From assembly GCA_036510675.1 (NCBI GenBank), contig DATCDN010000028.1:1-16784 (forward strand): a stretch of DNA of 16,784 bases, written 5' to 3'. Below are positions 5,192 to 14,274 of this stretch, in pieces. The position numbers were made by a program, and so were the translations under genes. The notes beneath the pieces are model-generated. The model saw only the letters and a program-made list of their open reading frames with translations, had not been told where the DNA came from and searched no databases. Positions within the stretch are counted from its first letter, which is position 1. Every line of letters begins with the position of its first letter. The stretch comes from JAATGI01 sp036510675. GTDB lineage: Bacteria; Pseudomonadota; Alphaproteobacteria; ATCC43930; CGMCC-115725.

Positions 5192-7960
5192 ATGACCGCG
5201 ACAGTCGACGCCTTCGACGCGCAATTCGCGGCGTTGACCGACCATCCGCCATTTTGCTGGCAGCAGCGCCTGTTCAAATGCCTGATGGCTGGCGAGCAAC
5301 CGACCGCGCTCGACCTGCCGACCGGTCTCGGCAAAACCTCGGTGATGGCGGTCTGGCTGATCGCCCGCGCCCACCACGCCGACCTTCCCCGCCGGCTGGT
5401 CTATGTCGTGGACCGCCGCGCCGTCGTCGATCAGGCGACCACGGAAGCCGAGAAGTTTCGTGCCGCCCTTGATCGGCCGGAACAGGCGGAACTCAAAGCG
5501 GCGCTTAGGCTCGGCGAGCGCTCGCTGCCGATCTCCACACTGCGCGGCGCCTTCATGGACAATCGCGAGTGGCTGGCCGACCCCAGCCTCCCGGCGATCG
5601 TCGTCGGCACCGTCGATATGATCGGCTCGCGGCTATTGTTTTCGGGCTACGGCGTGTCGCGGAAAATGCGCCCCTATCACGCGGGCCTGCTGGGCGCGGA
5701 CACGCTGGTGGTGCTCGACGAGGCCCATCTGGTGCCGCCTTTCGAGAAACTATTGGAAGCGATCGAGGGCGGCGCCAAGACATTCGGCCCCGCCGCGGAA
5801 GGGGACTGCGGCATTGTTCCGGCGTTCAGGCTCCTGTCGCTATCGGCGACCGGCCGCGACCGCCCTGGCGAGGTATTCAGCCTGGACGAGGCGGATTTCA
5901 AAGACCTGATCGTCGCGCAACGGCTCGACTCGCCAAAGCGGCTTCAGCTAGAGGCGCCCGTCCCGACATCGACATTGGCTGAGAAGATGGCCGATCGGGC
6001 GTGCGAGCGCGGCGCGGACGGCCACCGCGTCATCATCTTTTGCAACAGCCGCAAAACCGCGCAAGCTGTCGCCGACCGTTTGAAAAAGCGCGACGACGCA
6101 ATCGAGCTGATCGTCGGCGGGCGGCGGCTGCGCGAACGCGAGGTGTTATCCAAAAGTGCGGTGTTCAAGCGCTTCGTGCCAAAGACCTCGACGGAAAAGC
6201 CGCCGAACCCACCAATCGGGCCGGCCTTTCTCGTCTGCACCTCGGCGGGCGAAGTCGGGGTCGATATCGATGCCGACCACATGGTCTGCGACCTTGTGGC
6301 GTGGGAGCGCATGGTACAGCGGCTCGGCCGCGTCAACCGACTGGGCGGGTTCACGGCTGGCTCTTTGATCGACGTCTTTCCCGCCCTCTCCGAAAAGGAC
6401 AAAGAGGCGGAAGCCGCCATTGATGACGAGAGGCTGAGGGTTTGGCGCGCGCCGTTCGATTCCGAGCATTGGCCCGCTGGCGAGGACGGCCGCCACGATG
6501 CCAGCCCCGGCATGCTGCGGCAGCTGCGGGCGGACGAGGCATTCATGGCCCTGACCGAAGCCGCGACGACGCCGGCGCCGCTCTATCCCGCCTTGAGCCG
6601 CCCCTTGGTCGATGCCTGGTCGATGACCTCGCTGGAAAAGCACACCGGCCGCCCCGAGGTCGCGCCGTGGCTGCGCGGCTGGATCGAGGAGGACAAGCAG
6701 ACCTCGCTCTTGTGGCGCACGCATCTTCCCGTCCGTACCGAAGGGGGAAAAGCGTCGGTGCAAGAGGTGGACGACTTCTTCGACGCCGCCCCGCCCCATG
6801 TCAGCGAAATTTTAGCGGCCGAGACCTGGCAGGTCGTCGACTGGCTGATGGCGCGGGCGAAGGCACCACGACCGAAGAAAGAGCCGACGAATGGGATCGA
6901 TGCAGCCGAACCGTCTTATGAGCCGCTCAAACCAAACGACATCGCAGCCTTCGCGCTAACGACGGCGGGGGACATCAAGAAGAGTGCCTATGATGGAAAG
7001 CCTCTGGTTTATACGCTGGCGAATTTGATGGGCGGCGACACGGCGGCCGCGACGTTGAAAAATCGGCTAAATCGCGATCTGGCCGGCGCGACCCTCGTCT
7101 TGGACGCGCGCTTCGCTGGGTTGTCGTCCCAGGGACTGCTCGACGAGCGGACAACCAAGCCGCCCAATACCGCCGATGACGACAGCGACTGGCTCCCGCC
7201 GCCGCTGCCAGACAAACGGCCCGCCGTAAGGTTTCGCATCAGCCGTCTGCCAAAGGGTGCGAAAGCGGCCCATCCGATAAAAGCTAGCGACACTTATGTC
7301 TTCGCTCTGACATCGTCAGTCGATGATGAAAACCCTGAGCGGATCGAAATTGACACTTGGACCACGCAGAATAGCCGTTCCTTGTCGAGCAATCTGCAAT
7401 TGCTTGCCGACCATCAATCATGCGCTGGGGAAAAGGCAGATAAATTGGCAACGGCACTCTCTGTCCCCAAAACATTTGCCGACGCTCTCATTATCGCGGC
7501 CCGACTCCACGATGAAGGAAAGAGGGCCGAAAATTGGCAACTAGCGTTCAGTGCTCCTCGCAAAAGAAACCAACACGGCGAATGGGAGATCTTCGCCAAG
7601 ACTGAAGGACCGTTCCGTCGGAAGTTTCTCCACCGCTACCGCCATGAATTCGGCTCACTCCCACTTGCTGAAGAAAATGAAGCGTTCAAGGCATTACCTT
7701 GTGAGATGCAGGAACTGGTCCTGCATCTCGTCGCTGCGCATCATGGGTTCGCGCGGCCGGTCATCTCGACACAGGGTTGCGAGGACGCCTCGCCCTCCGC
7801 CCTCGAAGACCGCGCGCGCGAGGTGGCGTTGCGTTTCGCGCGGCTGCAAAAGCGTTGGGGTCCGTGGGGGCTGGCCTGGTGGGAGGCGCTGCTGCGCGCC
7901 GCCGACCAGCAAGCATCGCGCGATAATGACCAGCCCTCCGAGAATGGGGGCACGACATGA
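5192..7960 (+). CDS. cas3: Type I-G Cas3 helicase with C-terminal HD nuclease domain
   Basis: Cas3 unwinds and degrades DNA bound by Cascade. This 922-residue protein has the superfamily 2 helicase first. Walker A is DLPTGLGKTS (residues 41-50), the DEAH box is VLDEAHL (174-180), motif III is SLSAT (about 216-220), and motif VI is QRLGRVNRLGG (376-386). The HD nuclease follows at the C-terminus: ARLHDEGKRAENW with H773 and D774, further histidines at 814 and 818 (HRYRH), and LHLVAAHHGF with H845, H850 and H851. This helicase-then-HD order, the reverse of most type I systems, marks the I-G (GSU0051-like) form. ATG 5192 is preferred over the in-frame TTG at 5174, as a G-run precedes it. The 3' end overlaps the next gene by 4 bases (ATGA). 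The segment near 7300-7700 is lower in GC than its surroundings. Motifs look intact. Confidence 0.93.
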   Translation: MTATVDAFDAQFAALTDHPPFCWQQRLFKCLMAGEQPTALDLPTGLGKTSVMAVWLIARAHHADLPRRLVYVVDRRAVVDQATTEAEKFRAALDRPEQAELKAALRLGERSLPISTLRGAFMDNREWLADPSLPAIVVGTVDMIGSRLLFSGYGVSRKMRPYHAGLLGADTLVVLDEAHLVPPFEKLLEAIEGGAKTFGPAAEGDCGIVPAFRLLSLSATGRDRPGEVFSLDEADFKDLIVAQRLDSPKRLQLEAPVPTSTLAEKMADRACERGADGHRVIIFCNSRKTAQAVADRLKKRDDAIELIVGGRRLREREVLSKSAVFKRFVPKTSTEKPPNPPIGPAFLVCTSAGEVGVDIDADHMVCDLVAWERMVQRLGRVNRLGGFTAGSLIDVFPALSEKDKEAEAAIDDERLRVWRAPFDSEHWPAGEDGRHDASPGMLRQLRADEAFMALTEAATTPAPLYPALSRPLVDAWSMTSLEKHTGRPEVAPWLRGWIEEDKQTSLLWRTHLPVRTEGGKASVQEVDDFFDAAPPHVSEILAAETWQVVDWLMARAKAPRPKKEPTNGIDAAEPSYEPLKPNDIAAFALTTAGDIKKSAYDGKPLVYTLANLMGGDTAAATLKNRLNRDLAGATLVLDARFAGLSSQGLLDERTTKPPNTADDDSDWLPPPLPDKRPAVRFRISRLPKGAKAAHPIKASDTYVFALTSSVDDENPERIEIDTWTTQNSRSLSSNLQLLADHQSCAGEKADKLATALSVPKTFADALIIAARLHDEGKRAENWQLAFSAPRKRNQHGEWEIFAKTEGPFRRKFLHRYRHEFGSLPLAEENEAFKALPCEMQELVLHLVAAHHGFARPVISTQGCEDASPSALEDRAREVALRFARLQKRWGPWGLAWWEALLRAADQQASRDNDQPSENGGTT

Positions 7961-8826
7961 GCGACGCCAGCATTCCGGTCGATCTGCGCAATCCGGGCCA
8001 GGTATTCGCCTGCCTCGGCTTCCTCGAAGCCGCCGACATTTTGCTGGGCGACGCCGAAGGCGGCTTCGACTGGCACGACGAGGCGGCCGTGACATTCCAG
8101 CTTCGCGCAACGGGAGACGAGAACCCGGTCACAGCGGTGCTCGCTTTCCTCGCGAAGGCAAAAGTGTCCTCTGTCGCTCCACACGGTTCGACGAATCGCA
8201 CCGAGAAATGGCATGTACAGACAACGCATTTGCTAAAAGACGCGCCCTTCCCATTTCCCGATCCGCCAAGCCCCGCGACCCTTCCGGCCGTCATTGGAAC
8301 CGCGCCCAAAACCTCATTGACAATTGATCATTGGGGCGACGCCACAAGCCGCGACAACGTCAAGTTCTGGGCCGGCTCCGGTGGCTATCCCGGCGCGGCG
8401 CTGACCCAGGATGCGCTCGATCTCGTGCGTGGCGAAATGATCGAGGCAGCCGATGATCCCTTCGCGCTTTCCGCAAGTCAGAGCAGCAGTTTTCGCTTCG
8501 ATTGGCGCCGCGACTATATTCCGATGGATATCGGCTTTTCTCCCAATGATCATGGCGAGTTGACCATGGTCGGTTTCCCGTTAGTGGAAATATTCGCCGC
8601 CCTCGGACTCGGAAATGCGCGCCCCGAGCGGATCGACAAGCTCAACTACCGATACGGCGTCATCGGCAACTCATCGCCCGATGCGCTTTTCCCTCCGATT
8701 TACCTTCGCGCCGCCTTGGGCGGCGCGGATCTCCCTTTCTCGCAGCGCAGATTCCGGATGCGGCTCGGCTGGCCCGGACAGGAAAATCAAGCGCGCTGCA
8801 TCACCGAAGTTTTCGAGGAGAGCTGA
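7957..8826 (+). CDS. csb3: Type I-G small Cas8-like Cascade subunit, Csb3 (GSU0052 / Cas8u2-type)
   Basis: This 289-residue protein sits where I-G loci of the Geobacter GSU0052 type carry Csb3, the putative Cas8 subunit that recognises the PAM and helps recruit Cas3. The N-terminus DLRNPGQVFACLGFLEAADI is characteristic of that family, as is HWGDATSRDNVKFWAGSGG (about residues 125-143). The start overlaps cas3 by four bases (ATGA), indicating translational coupling. The stop is 2 bases before csb1, and GAGGAGAG near its end acts as the csb1 ribosome site. Other I-G loci carry the much larger Csx17 at this step; it is absent here. The family is recognised from motif and synteny; the Cas8 role is established mainly by analogy. 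Confidence 0.8.
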   Translation: MSDASIPVDLRNPGQVFACLGFLEAADILLGDAEGGFDWHDEAAVTFQLRATGDENPVTAVLAFLAKAKVSSVAPHGSTNRTEKWHVQTTHLLKDAPFPFPDPPSPATLPAVIGTAPKTSLTIDHWGDATSRDNVKFWAGSGGYPGAALTQDALDLVRGEMIEAADDPFALSASQSSSFRFDWRRDYIPMDIGFSPNDHGELTMVGFPLVEIFAALGLGNARPERIDKLNYRYGVIGNSSPDALFPPIYLRAALGGADLPFSQRRFRMRLGWPGQENQARCITEVFEES

Positions 8827-8828
8827 TC

Positions 8829-9911
8829 ATGGCCGTGACGCACGACATCATCAACGCCTGGGCCGACGACCCGAAAGGGCCGGTGGCGCTTCATCTCAAG
8901 CAAAAACTCCTGCCGGTCGAGGGCGACGGCGGAGTCATCTTTCCGCCGACCTATGCCGATATTGGCTACAACATCGACACGCTATCCGACGGCACCAAAG
9001 TTGCGACCATCGACAGCGTCGGCAGCCAAGCCAACCGGATGGAGCCGATCTTCAAGGCCGCCAAAACAGGACAGACGGAGAATCCGCTGTCCAAGCTGGT
9101 TCCCCAGATTGACATCACCTATGGGAATGAGAAGACCGTCTCGATTCTTGAGGCTGGTCACCGGCTTGGCGATGCCGTTATCCGTTCGTCCGACCTAAAG
9201 GACGAAGCGCAAAACGCCTTCAGGCTGTTCCTCGATACGGACGACGCCTCGGCACTGGCGAAGCTGTCGCCGACATCGTTGGTTTTCGGCGTCTGGGATT
9301 CGCGCGACACGCAGGCCAAGCTCCCCCGCCTCGTCCAATCGGTCATTCGCGCGTCGGATGTGGAGGCGCTGCATCGCTCGGCTCAGTACAATCCCGCGCT
9401 CGACTACGCGGCCCTCGAGGTATTTACCGAAGAGGACAAACAGAAGGCGGAAGGCAAGGCGGAGAGTCCGCTCGCGCAGCGCGGGTTCGTTCATGTGCCG
9501 GCGACTGGCGCGCATGGCGGGGTGGTCGCGCATGGCCCCATCGAGCGCACAGTCACGGTAAACTTGGTCGCGCTCCGCCGCCTCGACGGCGAGAATGCCA
9601 CGGCGCTTCGACGATACATACTCGGGCTTGTCCTTGTTGCCGCGACTGAACCGCTCGACGGCTTTCTTCGCCAGGGCTGCCTTCTCGTACCGGACAATAA
9701 AGCACCCGCCGAATGGGTCGTGGTTGCCCGCGACGGGACGCGTTCCGCCGTGGCGTTATCGCCATCGATGGCGCTCACCTATGCCAAAGAAGCGGCCAAC
9801 GCGTTCGGCGTCGGCATCGATCGCCGGGTCGCGTTCAAGAAGGGACTGGCTCAAGCCGATTTGAAGGAACTCGACAAGAAGAAGGAAAAAAAGCCCAAGG
9901 CTGCGGCCTGA
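8829..9911 (+). CDS. csb1: Type I-G Cas7-family backbone protein Csb1
   Basis: Csb1 (GSU0053 family) is the RAMP-type Cas7 protein that polymerises along the crRNA spacer to form the Cascade backbone. The 360-residue product shows family hallmarks: IDSVGSQANRMEPIF (residues 61-75), AGHRLGDAVIRSSDL (about 109-123) and LVFGVWDSRDTQAKLPRL (151-168). The C-terminus is a lysine-rich tail (KKKEKKPKAAA) that may contact RNA or be disordered. It follows csb3 after 2 bases with a good GAGGAG ribosome site and ends 3 bases before csb2, so it is clearly part of one operon. No missing motif is seen. Identification is firm from sequence pattern. Confidence 0.92.
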   Translation: MAVTHDIINAWADDPKGPVALHLKQKLLPVEGDGGVIFPPTYADIGYNIDTLSDGTKVATIDSVGSQANRMEPIFKAAKTGQTENPLSKLVPQIDITYGNEKTVSILEAGHRLGDAVIRSSDLKDEAQNAFRLFLDTDDASALAKLSPTSLVFGVWDSRDTQAKLPRLVQSVIRASDVEALHRSAQYNPALDYAALEVFTEEDKQKAEGKAESPLAQRGFVHVPATGAHGGVVAHGPIERTVTVNLVALRRLDGENATALRRYILGLVLVAATEPLDGFLRQGCLLVPDNKAPAEWVVVARDGTRSAVALSPSMALTYAKEAANAFGVGIDRRVAFKKGLAQADLKELDKKKEKKPKAAA

Positions 9912-9914
9912 TCG

Positions 9915-12101
9915 ATGCCTGGCACGCTTCTCGTTTCCGTCCGGTTTCATGACGGGCGCTATCACGGTGTCGGGGATTGGCCGCCGGCGCCGGCGCGGCT
10001 GTTCCAGGCACTCGTCGCGGGTGCCGCGCGCGGAGACGCGCTTGGCGCAAGTGAGCGAGCGGCGCTGAGCTGGCTCGAAACATTGGCCCCGCCCGTGATC
10101 GCCGCGCCCACGGCCCGCGATGGCCAAGGTTTTAAGAATTTCGTGCCGAACAACGATCTCGACGCGGTCGGCGGGGACCCACGGCGCATCGGCGAAATCC
10201 GCGCCCCCAAAGCGATCAAGCCCCATCTGTTCGACGCGGCCGCGCCCTTTCTTTACGCGTGGCACGATGCCGTGGATGATGCCGGCGCGGATCACGCGCG
10301 CGGCATCTGTTCGATCGCCGATCGCCTCTATCAGCTCGGGCGTGGTGTCGATATGGCCTGGGCGCGGGCCGAGATTGTGGAGGCGGCCGAGATCGAGCCT
10401 CGTCTCGCGCAGGCGGGCGGCGCGGTCTTTCGCCCGCACCAGGGCGGCGCAGGCAAGTCCCTACTCTGCCCACAGAAGGGCTCGCTCGCGAGCCTCGAGG
10501 CGCGCTTCGGAAAAAATCGGGAACGCATCATCACGGATCGTAAAGGCCGAACCGTGCAGCAGCTTTTTTCCCAACCCCCGAAGCCGCGCTTTCGCAACGT
10601 CTCCTATGACAGCCCGCCTGTCCGCAAGCTGTTCGACCTCCACGACCCGAGCGAGGGGAAGGCAGAACCGGCGTTTGCGCCGTGGTCGCTCGCGAGAGCC
10701 GTCTGTCTCGTCGAGAGACTCCGCGATAAGGCCGCCACACGGTTGAGGAAACAGCTAGCCGCGAACGAAGGGGTGATCGACCGCGTGCTGGTCGGCCGTG
10801 ACGCGACCGAGGCGGATAAGATACAGCGCGTGCGGATCATCCCGCTGCCCTCGATCGGCTTCGCGCACGCGGATCACGCGATCCGCCGCGTGCTGATCGA
10901 AATTCCACCCGACTGTCCAATTCCGGCCGACGATATCGCCTGGAGCTTTTCCGGCCTCGACGTCATCACCGACACCGGAACCGGCGAAATAAAATCCATC
11001 CTATCGCCCGCCGACGATGAGTCGATGTTCCGTCACTACGGCATCGGCGAAAAACGCGAGGCGCGCCTCTGGCGCACCGTCACGCCGGCCGCCCTACCCC
11101 ACGGCGCCGCGCGGCACCATCAGCGCGGCGAGCAGAAGAACGCGGCGGCACGTCTGCGCGAGGAGGGGAAGGCGGTGACCGCCGTCCGCCAGGCGTTGCG
11201 GCATGCCGGCATCGCCGCGCCGGTCGAGACGATCCGCGTCCAGCGCGAGCCCTTCACGCGACATGGCGAGCGCGCCGAATCCTTCGCGACGCCGCCACGC
11301 TTCACAAGGGAGCGGCTATGGCATGTCGAAATCGCATTTAAGGACCCCGTGCGCGGCCCTCTTGTGATCGGCGATGGGCGGTATCTCGGCCTCGGCCTGA
11401 TGGCCGCCGAGAAGGACGCGCCGCGCGACACTATGATCTTCGCGCTGCCATCCGGCCCCAAAATCGCCGTCACCGAGCGGACGGCATTTTTGCGCGCGGT
11501 TCGGCGCGCCCTGATGGCGCTGTCGCGCGACGCCAAGGGCGATGTGCCGCGCCTGTTTTCGGGGCATGAGGCGGATGGCGCGCCCGCAGGCTCCGGCCGT
11601 CATGAGCATATCTTCCTCGCCGCCGCCGATCTCGACGCGGATGGCGGCCTCGATACGCTGCTCGTGGCGGCGCCCTGGGTCTGCGACCATTCCGTCCACC
11701 CCAACCAGCATGACCGGGCGCTCTTCGATCGGATCGTCGGCGCGCTGGCGGTGGTGCGCGCCGGCCGACTCGGAATCATCCATCTGACACCAGACGCCGC
11801 GCCTTCGCTCAACCGGCTGATCGGCCCGTCCCGTGTCTGGGAGAGCGATACCCCCTATCGCCCAGCGCGTCATGCCGGCCGGGGCAAGGAGCCGACGGAA
11901 GCCCTGCTTCGCGATGTCAGCGCCGAATGCCAGCGCCGCGGCCTGCCCGCGCCCATGCCGGAATTGCTGGAGCATGTGACCGGCCCGAAGGACGGCATCG
12001 CGGCCCGGCTCCGGTTGCGCTTTGCCGTGGCGGTCGAGGGGCCGATCATGCTCGGCCGCGACAGCCATCACGGCGGCGGATTGTTCGTGGCCTCGGAGTG
12101 A
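9915..12101 (+). CDS. csb2: Type I-G Cas5-Cas6 fusion protein Csb2
   Basis: Csb2 (GSU0054 family) joins a Cas5-like N-terminal part, which caps the crRNA 5' end, to a Cas6-like C-terminal part, which cuts pre-crRNA. The N-terminus LLVSVRFHDGRYHGVGDWPPAPARLFQALVAG (given here as two parts: LLVSVRFHDGRYHG and DWPPAPARLFQALVAG) is typical. The C-terminal part shows RHEHIFLAAADLDADGGLD, with H563 and H565 as candidate catalytic histidines, and ends with a glycine-rich Cas6-like loop (GPIMLGRDSHHGGGLF from residue 709). At 728 residues it seems long for the family; the extra length would lie in the middle (about 150-450), where I recognise little. It follows csb1 by 3 bases and precedes cas4-cas1 by 3 bases. 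Confidence 0.88.
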   Translation: MPGTLLVSVRFHDGRYHGVGDWPPAPARLFQALVAGAARGDALGASERAALSWLETLAPPVIAAPTARDGQGFKNFVPNNDLDAVGGDPRRIGEIRAPKAIKPHLFDAAAPFLYAWHDAVDDAGADHARGICSIADRLYQLGRGVDMAWARAEIVEAAEIEPRLAQAGGAVFRPHQGGAGKSLLCPQKGSLASLEARFGKNRERIITDRKGRTVQQLFSQPPKPRFRNVSYDSPPVRKLFDLHDPSEGKAEPAFAPWSLARAVCLVERLRDKAATRLRKQLAANEGVIDRVLVGRDATEADKIQRVRIIPLPSIGFAHADHAIRRVLIEIPPDCPIPADDIAWSFSGLDVITDTGTGEIKSILSPADDESMFRHYGIGEKREARLWRTVTPAALPHGAARHHQRGEQKNAAARLREEGKAVTAVRQALRHAGIAAPVETIRVQREPFTRHGERAESFATPPRFTRERLWHVEIAFKDPVRGPLVIGDGRYLGLGLMAAEKDAPRDTMIFALPSGPKIAVTERTAFLRAVRRALMALSRDAKGDVPRLFSGHEADGAPAGSGRHEHIFLAAADLDADGGLDTLLVAAPWVCDHSVHPNQHDRALFDRIVGALAVVRAGRLGIIHLTPDAAPSLNRLIGPSRVWESDTPYRPARHAGRGKEPTEALLRDVSAECQRRGLPAPMPELLEHVTGPKDGIAARLRLRFAVAVEGPIMLGRDSHHGGGLFVASE

Positions 12102-12104
12102 GGC

Positions 12105-13844
12105 ATGGCCGGCGACCAGCTTGAACTTCATCTTCCTGCCCCGCCGATAGACGGCGAGACGCCGCTCGTTCCGGCGCGGATGGTGAACGAGTTCGTTTAT
12201 TGCCCGCGCCTCGCCTATCTGATGTGGACGCAAGCGGAATGGTCGGAGACGGGCGACACCGTTGAGGGCAAGCGCGTGCACGGACGCGTCGATCGGCCCA
12301 GTGCACCGCTGCCCTCGCCCGAGGCACTCGACACCCCCGATATCGCGGCGGCGGAAAAGATCGTCTCCCGGTCGCTGACGCTCTCGTCGGCGACGCTCGG
12401 GGTCATCGCCAAGCTTGACGTCGCGGAGGCCGAAGATGGCTTCGTGACGCCGATCGATTACAAGCGCGGCCGGCGCCCGCATATCGCGCAAGGTGTCTAT
12501 GAGCCAGAGCGGATCCAGGTCTGCCTCCAGGCGCTGCTGCTCGAAGAAAACGGCTATCGCGTCGGAGAGGGCGCCATCTATTACGCCGAGAGCCGCGAGC
12601 GGGTGCGCATCGTGCTCGACGAGCCGCTGCGCGCGGCGGCGCGCGCCGCGGTCAGCGATTTGCGCCTGACGGTGTCCCAGGGCCGTATCCCGCCGCCCTT
12701 GCAGGACAGCCCGAAATGTCCCCGCTGCGCGCTGGTGTCTGTCTGCCTACCCGATGAAGTCCGCGCCCTGACCGGCTCGTCGCTGGCGCCCCGCGCCATC
12801 GCCGTGCCGGTGGATGAGGCCCTGCCCCTTATCGTTCAATCGCAATACGCGCGGATCGGCAAGGAGGGCGAAACACTCAAGATCGCCGATGAGGAACAAG
12901 GCGAAAAGCTGGTTCGCTTCATCGATATTTCGGACGTGGCGCTGTTCGGCAATGTGTCGATTACGACGCCCGCCCTGTCCGCGCTGATGGAGCGCGAAAT
13001 TCCCGTGACGTTCCACAGTCACGGCGGCTGGTTTCGCGGCATTGCCCACGGCGTCGGTCATCGCAATGTCGAGGTGCGGACCGCGCAGTATCGCCTCAGC
13101 TTCGATGACGCCGCGTGCTTGCGGTTCGCGAAGGAACTGGTCGCGGGAAAGATCGCGAACCAGCGGACGATGCTGCGACGGAACTGGCGCGGGCCGCTGG
13201 AAGAGCGGCAAGCCGCGCTCGACCGTCTCGCTGCCGCGCGCAAATCCGCCGATGGCGCGGCGACGCTGGCGCAGCTTCTGGGCCTCGAGGGGGATGCCGC
13301 CGCCGTTTATTTTCGCGCCTTCGCCGGGTTGCTCAAGCCGCCGGACGATAAGCAGGCCCTCGGCGAACTGGCGCCGTTCCGGTTCGACGCGCGCAATCGC
13401 CGGCCGCCGACCGATCCGGTCAATGCCATGCTGTCGCTGGCCTATGCCATGCTGACCCGGCACCTGACGATCACGCTGGCGTCCGTGGGGCTCGATCCCT
13501 ATCGCGGCTTTTACCACGCGCCACGGTATGGCCGGCCGGCGCTGGCGCTCGATATCATGGAGCCGTTTCGCTCGATCATCGCGGATTCAGTGGTGCTGTC
13601 GGCGGTCAATACCGGCGAGGTCGGCCCCAACGACTTCGTCGTGGCGGTCACGGGAACCGCCCTGACCCAGCCGGGCCGCCGCCGTTTCGTCGAGGCATTC
13701 GAGCGCCGGCTCTCCCAAGAAACGACGCATCCCGTCTTCGGCTATCAGGTCAGCATGCGCCGCATGCTGCTGGTGCAAGCCCGGCTGCTGTCGCGGTTCC
13801 TGTTGGGGGAACTGCCGACCTATCCGCATTATTTGCCGCGCTGA
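12105..13844 (+). CDS. cas4-cas1: Cas4-Cas1 fusion, spacer acquisition nuclease/integrase
   Basis: A 579-residue fusion typical of type I-G. Cas4 (about residues 20-220) is a RecB-family, Fe-S nuclease that trims prespacers and helps choose the PAM. C33 (VYCPRLAYL) and C205, C208, C214 (KCPRCALVSVC) would hold the cluster; H59, D105 and the IDYKRG motif (D118, K120) supply the nuclease site, followed by Q138. Cas1 (about 230-579) is the integrase. Its metal-binding residues appear as E395 (GLEGDAAAVYF), H471 (GFYHAPRYGRP) and D483/E486 (ALDIMEPFR). All expected residues are present, so acquisition is probably functional. The ATG lies 3 bases after csb2, with GGAGTGAGG just upstream. Cas2 follows after 25 bases. 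Confidence 0.93.
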   Translation: MAGDQLELHLPAPPIDGETPLVPARMVNEFVYCPRLAYLMWTQAEWSETGDTVEGKRVHGRVDRPSAPLPSPEALDTPDIAAAEKIVSRSLTLSSATLGVIAKLDVAEAEDGFVTPIDYKRGRRPHIAQGVYEPERIQVCLQALLLEENGYRVGEGAIYYAESRERVRIVLDEPLRAAARAAVSDLRLTVSQGRIPPPLQDSPKCPRCALVSVCLPDEVRALTGSSLAPRAIAVPVDEALPLIVQSQYARIGKEGETLKIADEEQGEKLVRFIDISDVALFGNVSITTPALSALMEREIPVTFHSHGGWFRGIAHGVGHRNVEVRTAQYRLSFDDAACLRFAKELVAGKIANQRTMLRRNWRGPLEERQAALDRLAAARKSADGAATLAQLLGLEGDAAAVYFRAFAGLLKPPDDKQALGELAPFRFDARNRRPPTDPVNAMLSLAYAMLTRHLTITLASVGLDPYRGFYHAPRYGRPALALDIMEPFRSIIADSVVLSAVNTGEVGPNDFVVAVTGTALTQPGRRRFVEAFERRLSQETTHPVFGYQVSMRRMLLVQARLLSRFLLGELPTYPHYLPR

Positions 13845-13869
13845 GGCGCCCGATGCCAAGCTCGCACCA

Positions 13870-14163
13870 ATGACCGACGAACGTCTGTTCATCGTCACCT
13901 ATGACATCGCCGATCAACGGCGTTGGCGCCAGGTGTTCAAGGCGATGCATGGCTATGGCGATTGGGTTCAGCTCTCGGTTTTTCAATGCCGCCTGTCGCG
14001 GCGGCGCCGGGCCGAGCTGGAAACGCGACTGCGCGAATTGGTCAAGAATGGCGAGGATCATGTTCTTCTGATCGACGTTGGGCCGGCCGACAAGATCGAG
14101 TTGGCGATGGAAAGCATCGGCAAGAATTTCTCGAAAATCGAACGTAAGGCGACCGTCATATAG
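13870..14163 (+). CDS. cas2: Cas2, spacer acquisition partner of Cas1
   Basis: A 97-residue ferredoxin-fold protein that dimerises between two Cas1 dimers to set spacer length during integration. It opens MTDERLFIVTYDIADQRRW, with the conserved Asp (D12) after the first beta strand. It continues with the GDWVQLSVFQCRLSRRRR strand-turn-helix and HVLLIDVGPADK, all typical Cas2 features. Length is normal. An ATG at 13853 is out of frame and opens only a few codons, so 13870 is the start despite a poor ribosome site. It is the last gene of the cas operon; the leader and array lie immediately downstream on the same strand. Confidence 0.93.
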   Translation: MTDERLFIVTYDIADQRRWRQVFKAMHGYGDWVQLSVFQCRLSRRRRAELETRLRELVKNGEDHVLLIDVGPADKIELAMESIGKNFSKIERKATVI

Positions 14164-14180
14164 TAGGATGGCAGTCGGCC

Positions 14181-14202
14181 TCCGAAAGGAAGCCGTTTCG
14201 GA
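14181..14202. terminator. Hairpin just after cas2
   Basis: TCCGAAA (14181-14187) and TTTCGGA (14196-14202) pair exactly around an 8-base loop, 18 bases after the cas2 stop. It could end the cas transcript before the leader. No T-run follows, so the role is uncertain. Confidence 0.35.
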
Positions 14203-14231
14203 TTAGCCGTGTTTCGCGCTCGCCGGCTACG

Positions 14232-14274
14232 TTCGAGCGGCCTCGTGCCGTGCGGCCCCCCGGCCTCGCTCGAA
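14232..14274. promoter_or_regulatory. Second inverted repeat between cas2 and the array
   Basis: TTCGAGCG (14232-14239) and CGCTCGAA (14267-14274) are exact reverse complements; a GCC/GGC pair inside can extend the stem with a small bulge. It sits in the GC-rich half of the leader region, upstream of the AT-richer promoter-like half. It could be a terminator for the cas operon or a structural element of the leader. Confidence 0.35.

Noticed and set aside
11316..12491. A 391-codon minus-strand frame spanning the end of csb2 and the start of cas4-cas1
   Set aside because: It crosses two well-identified genes in antisense and has no family features.
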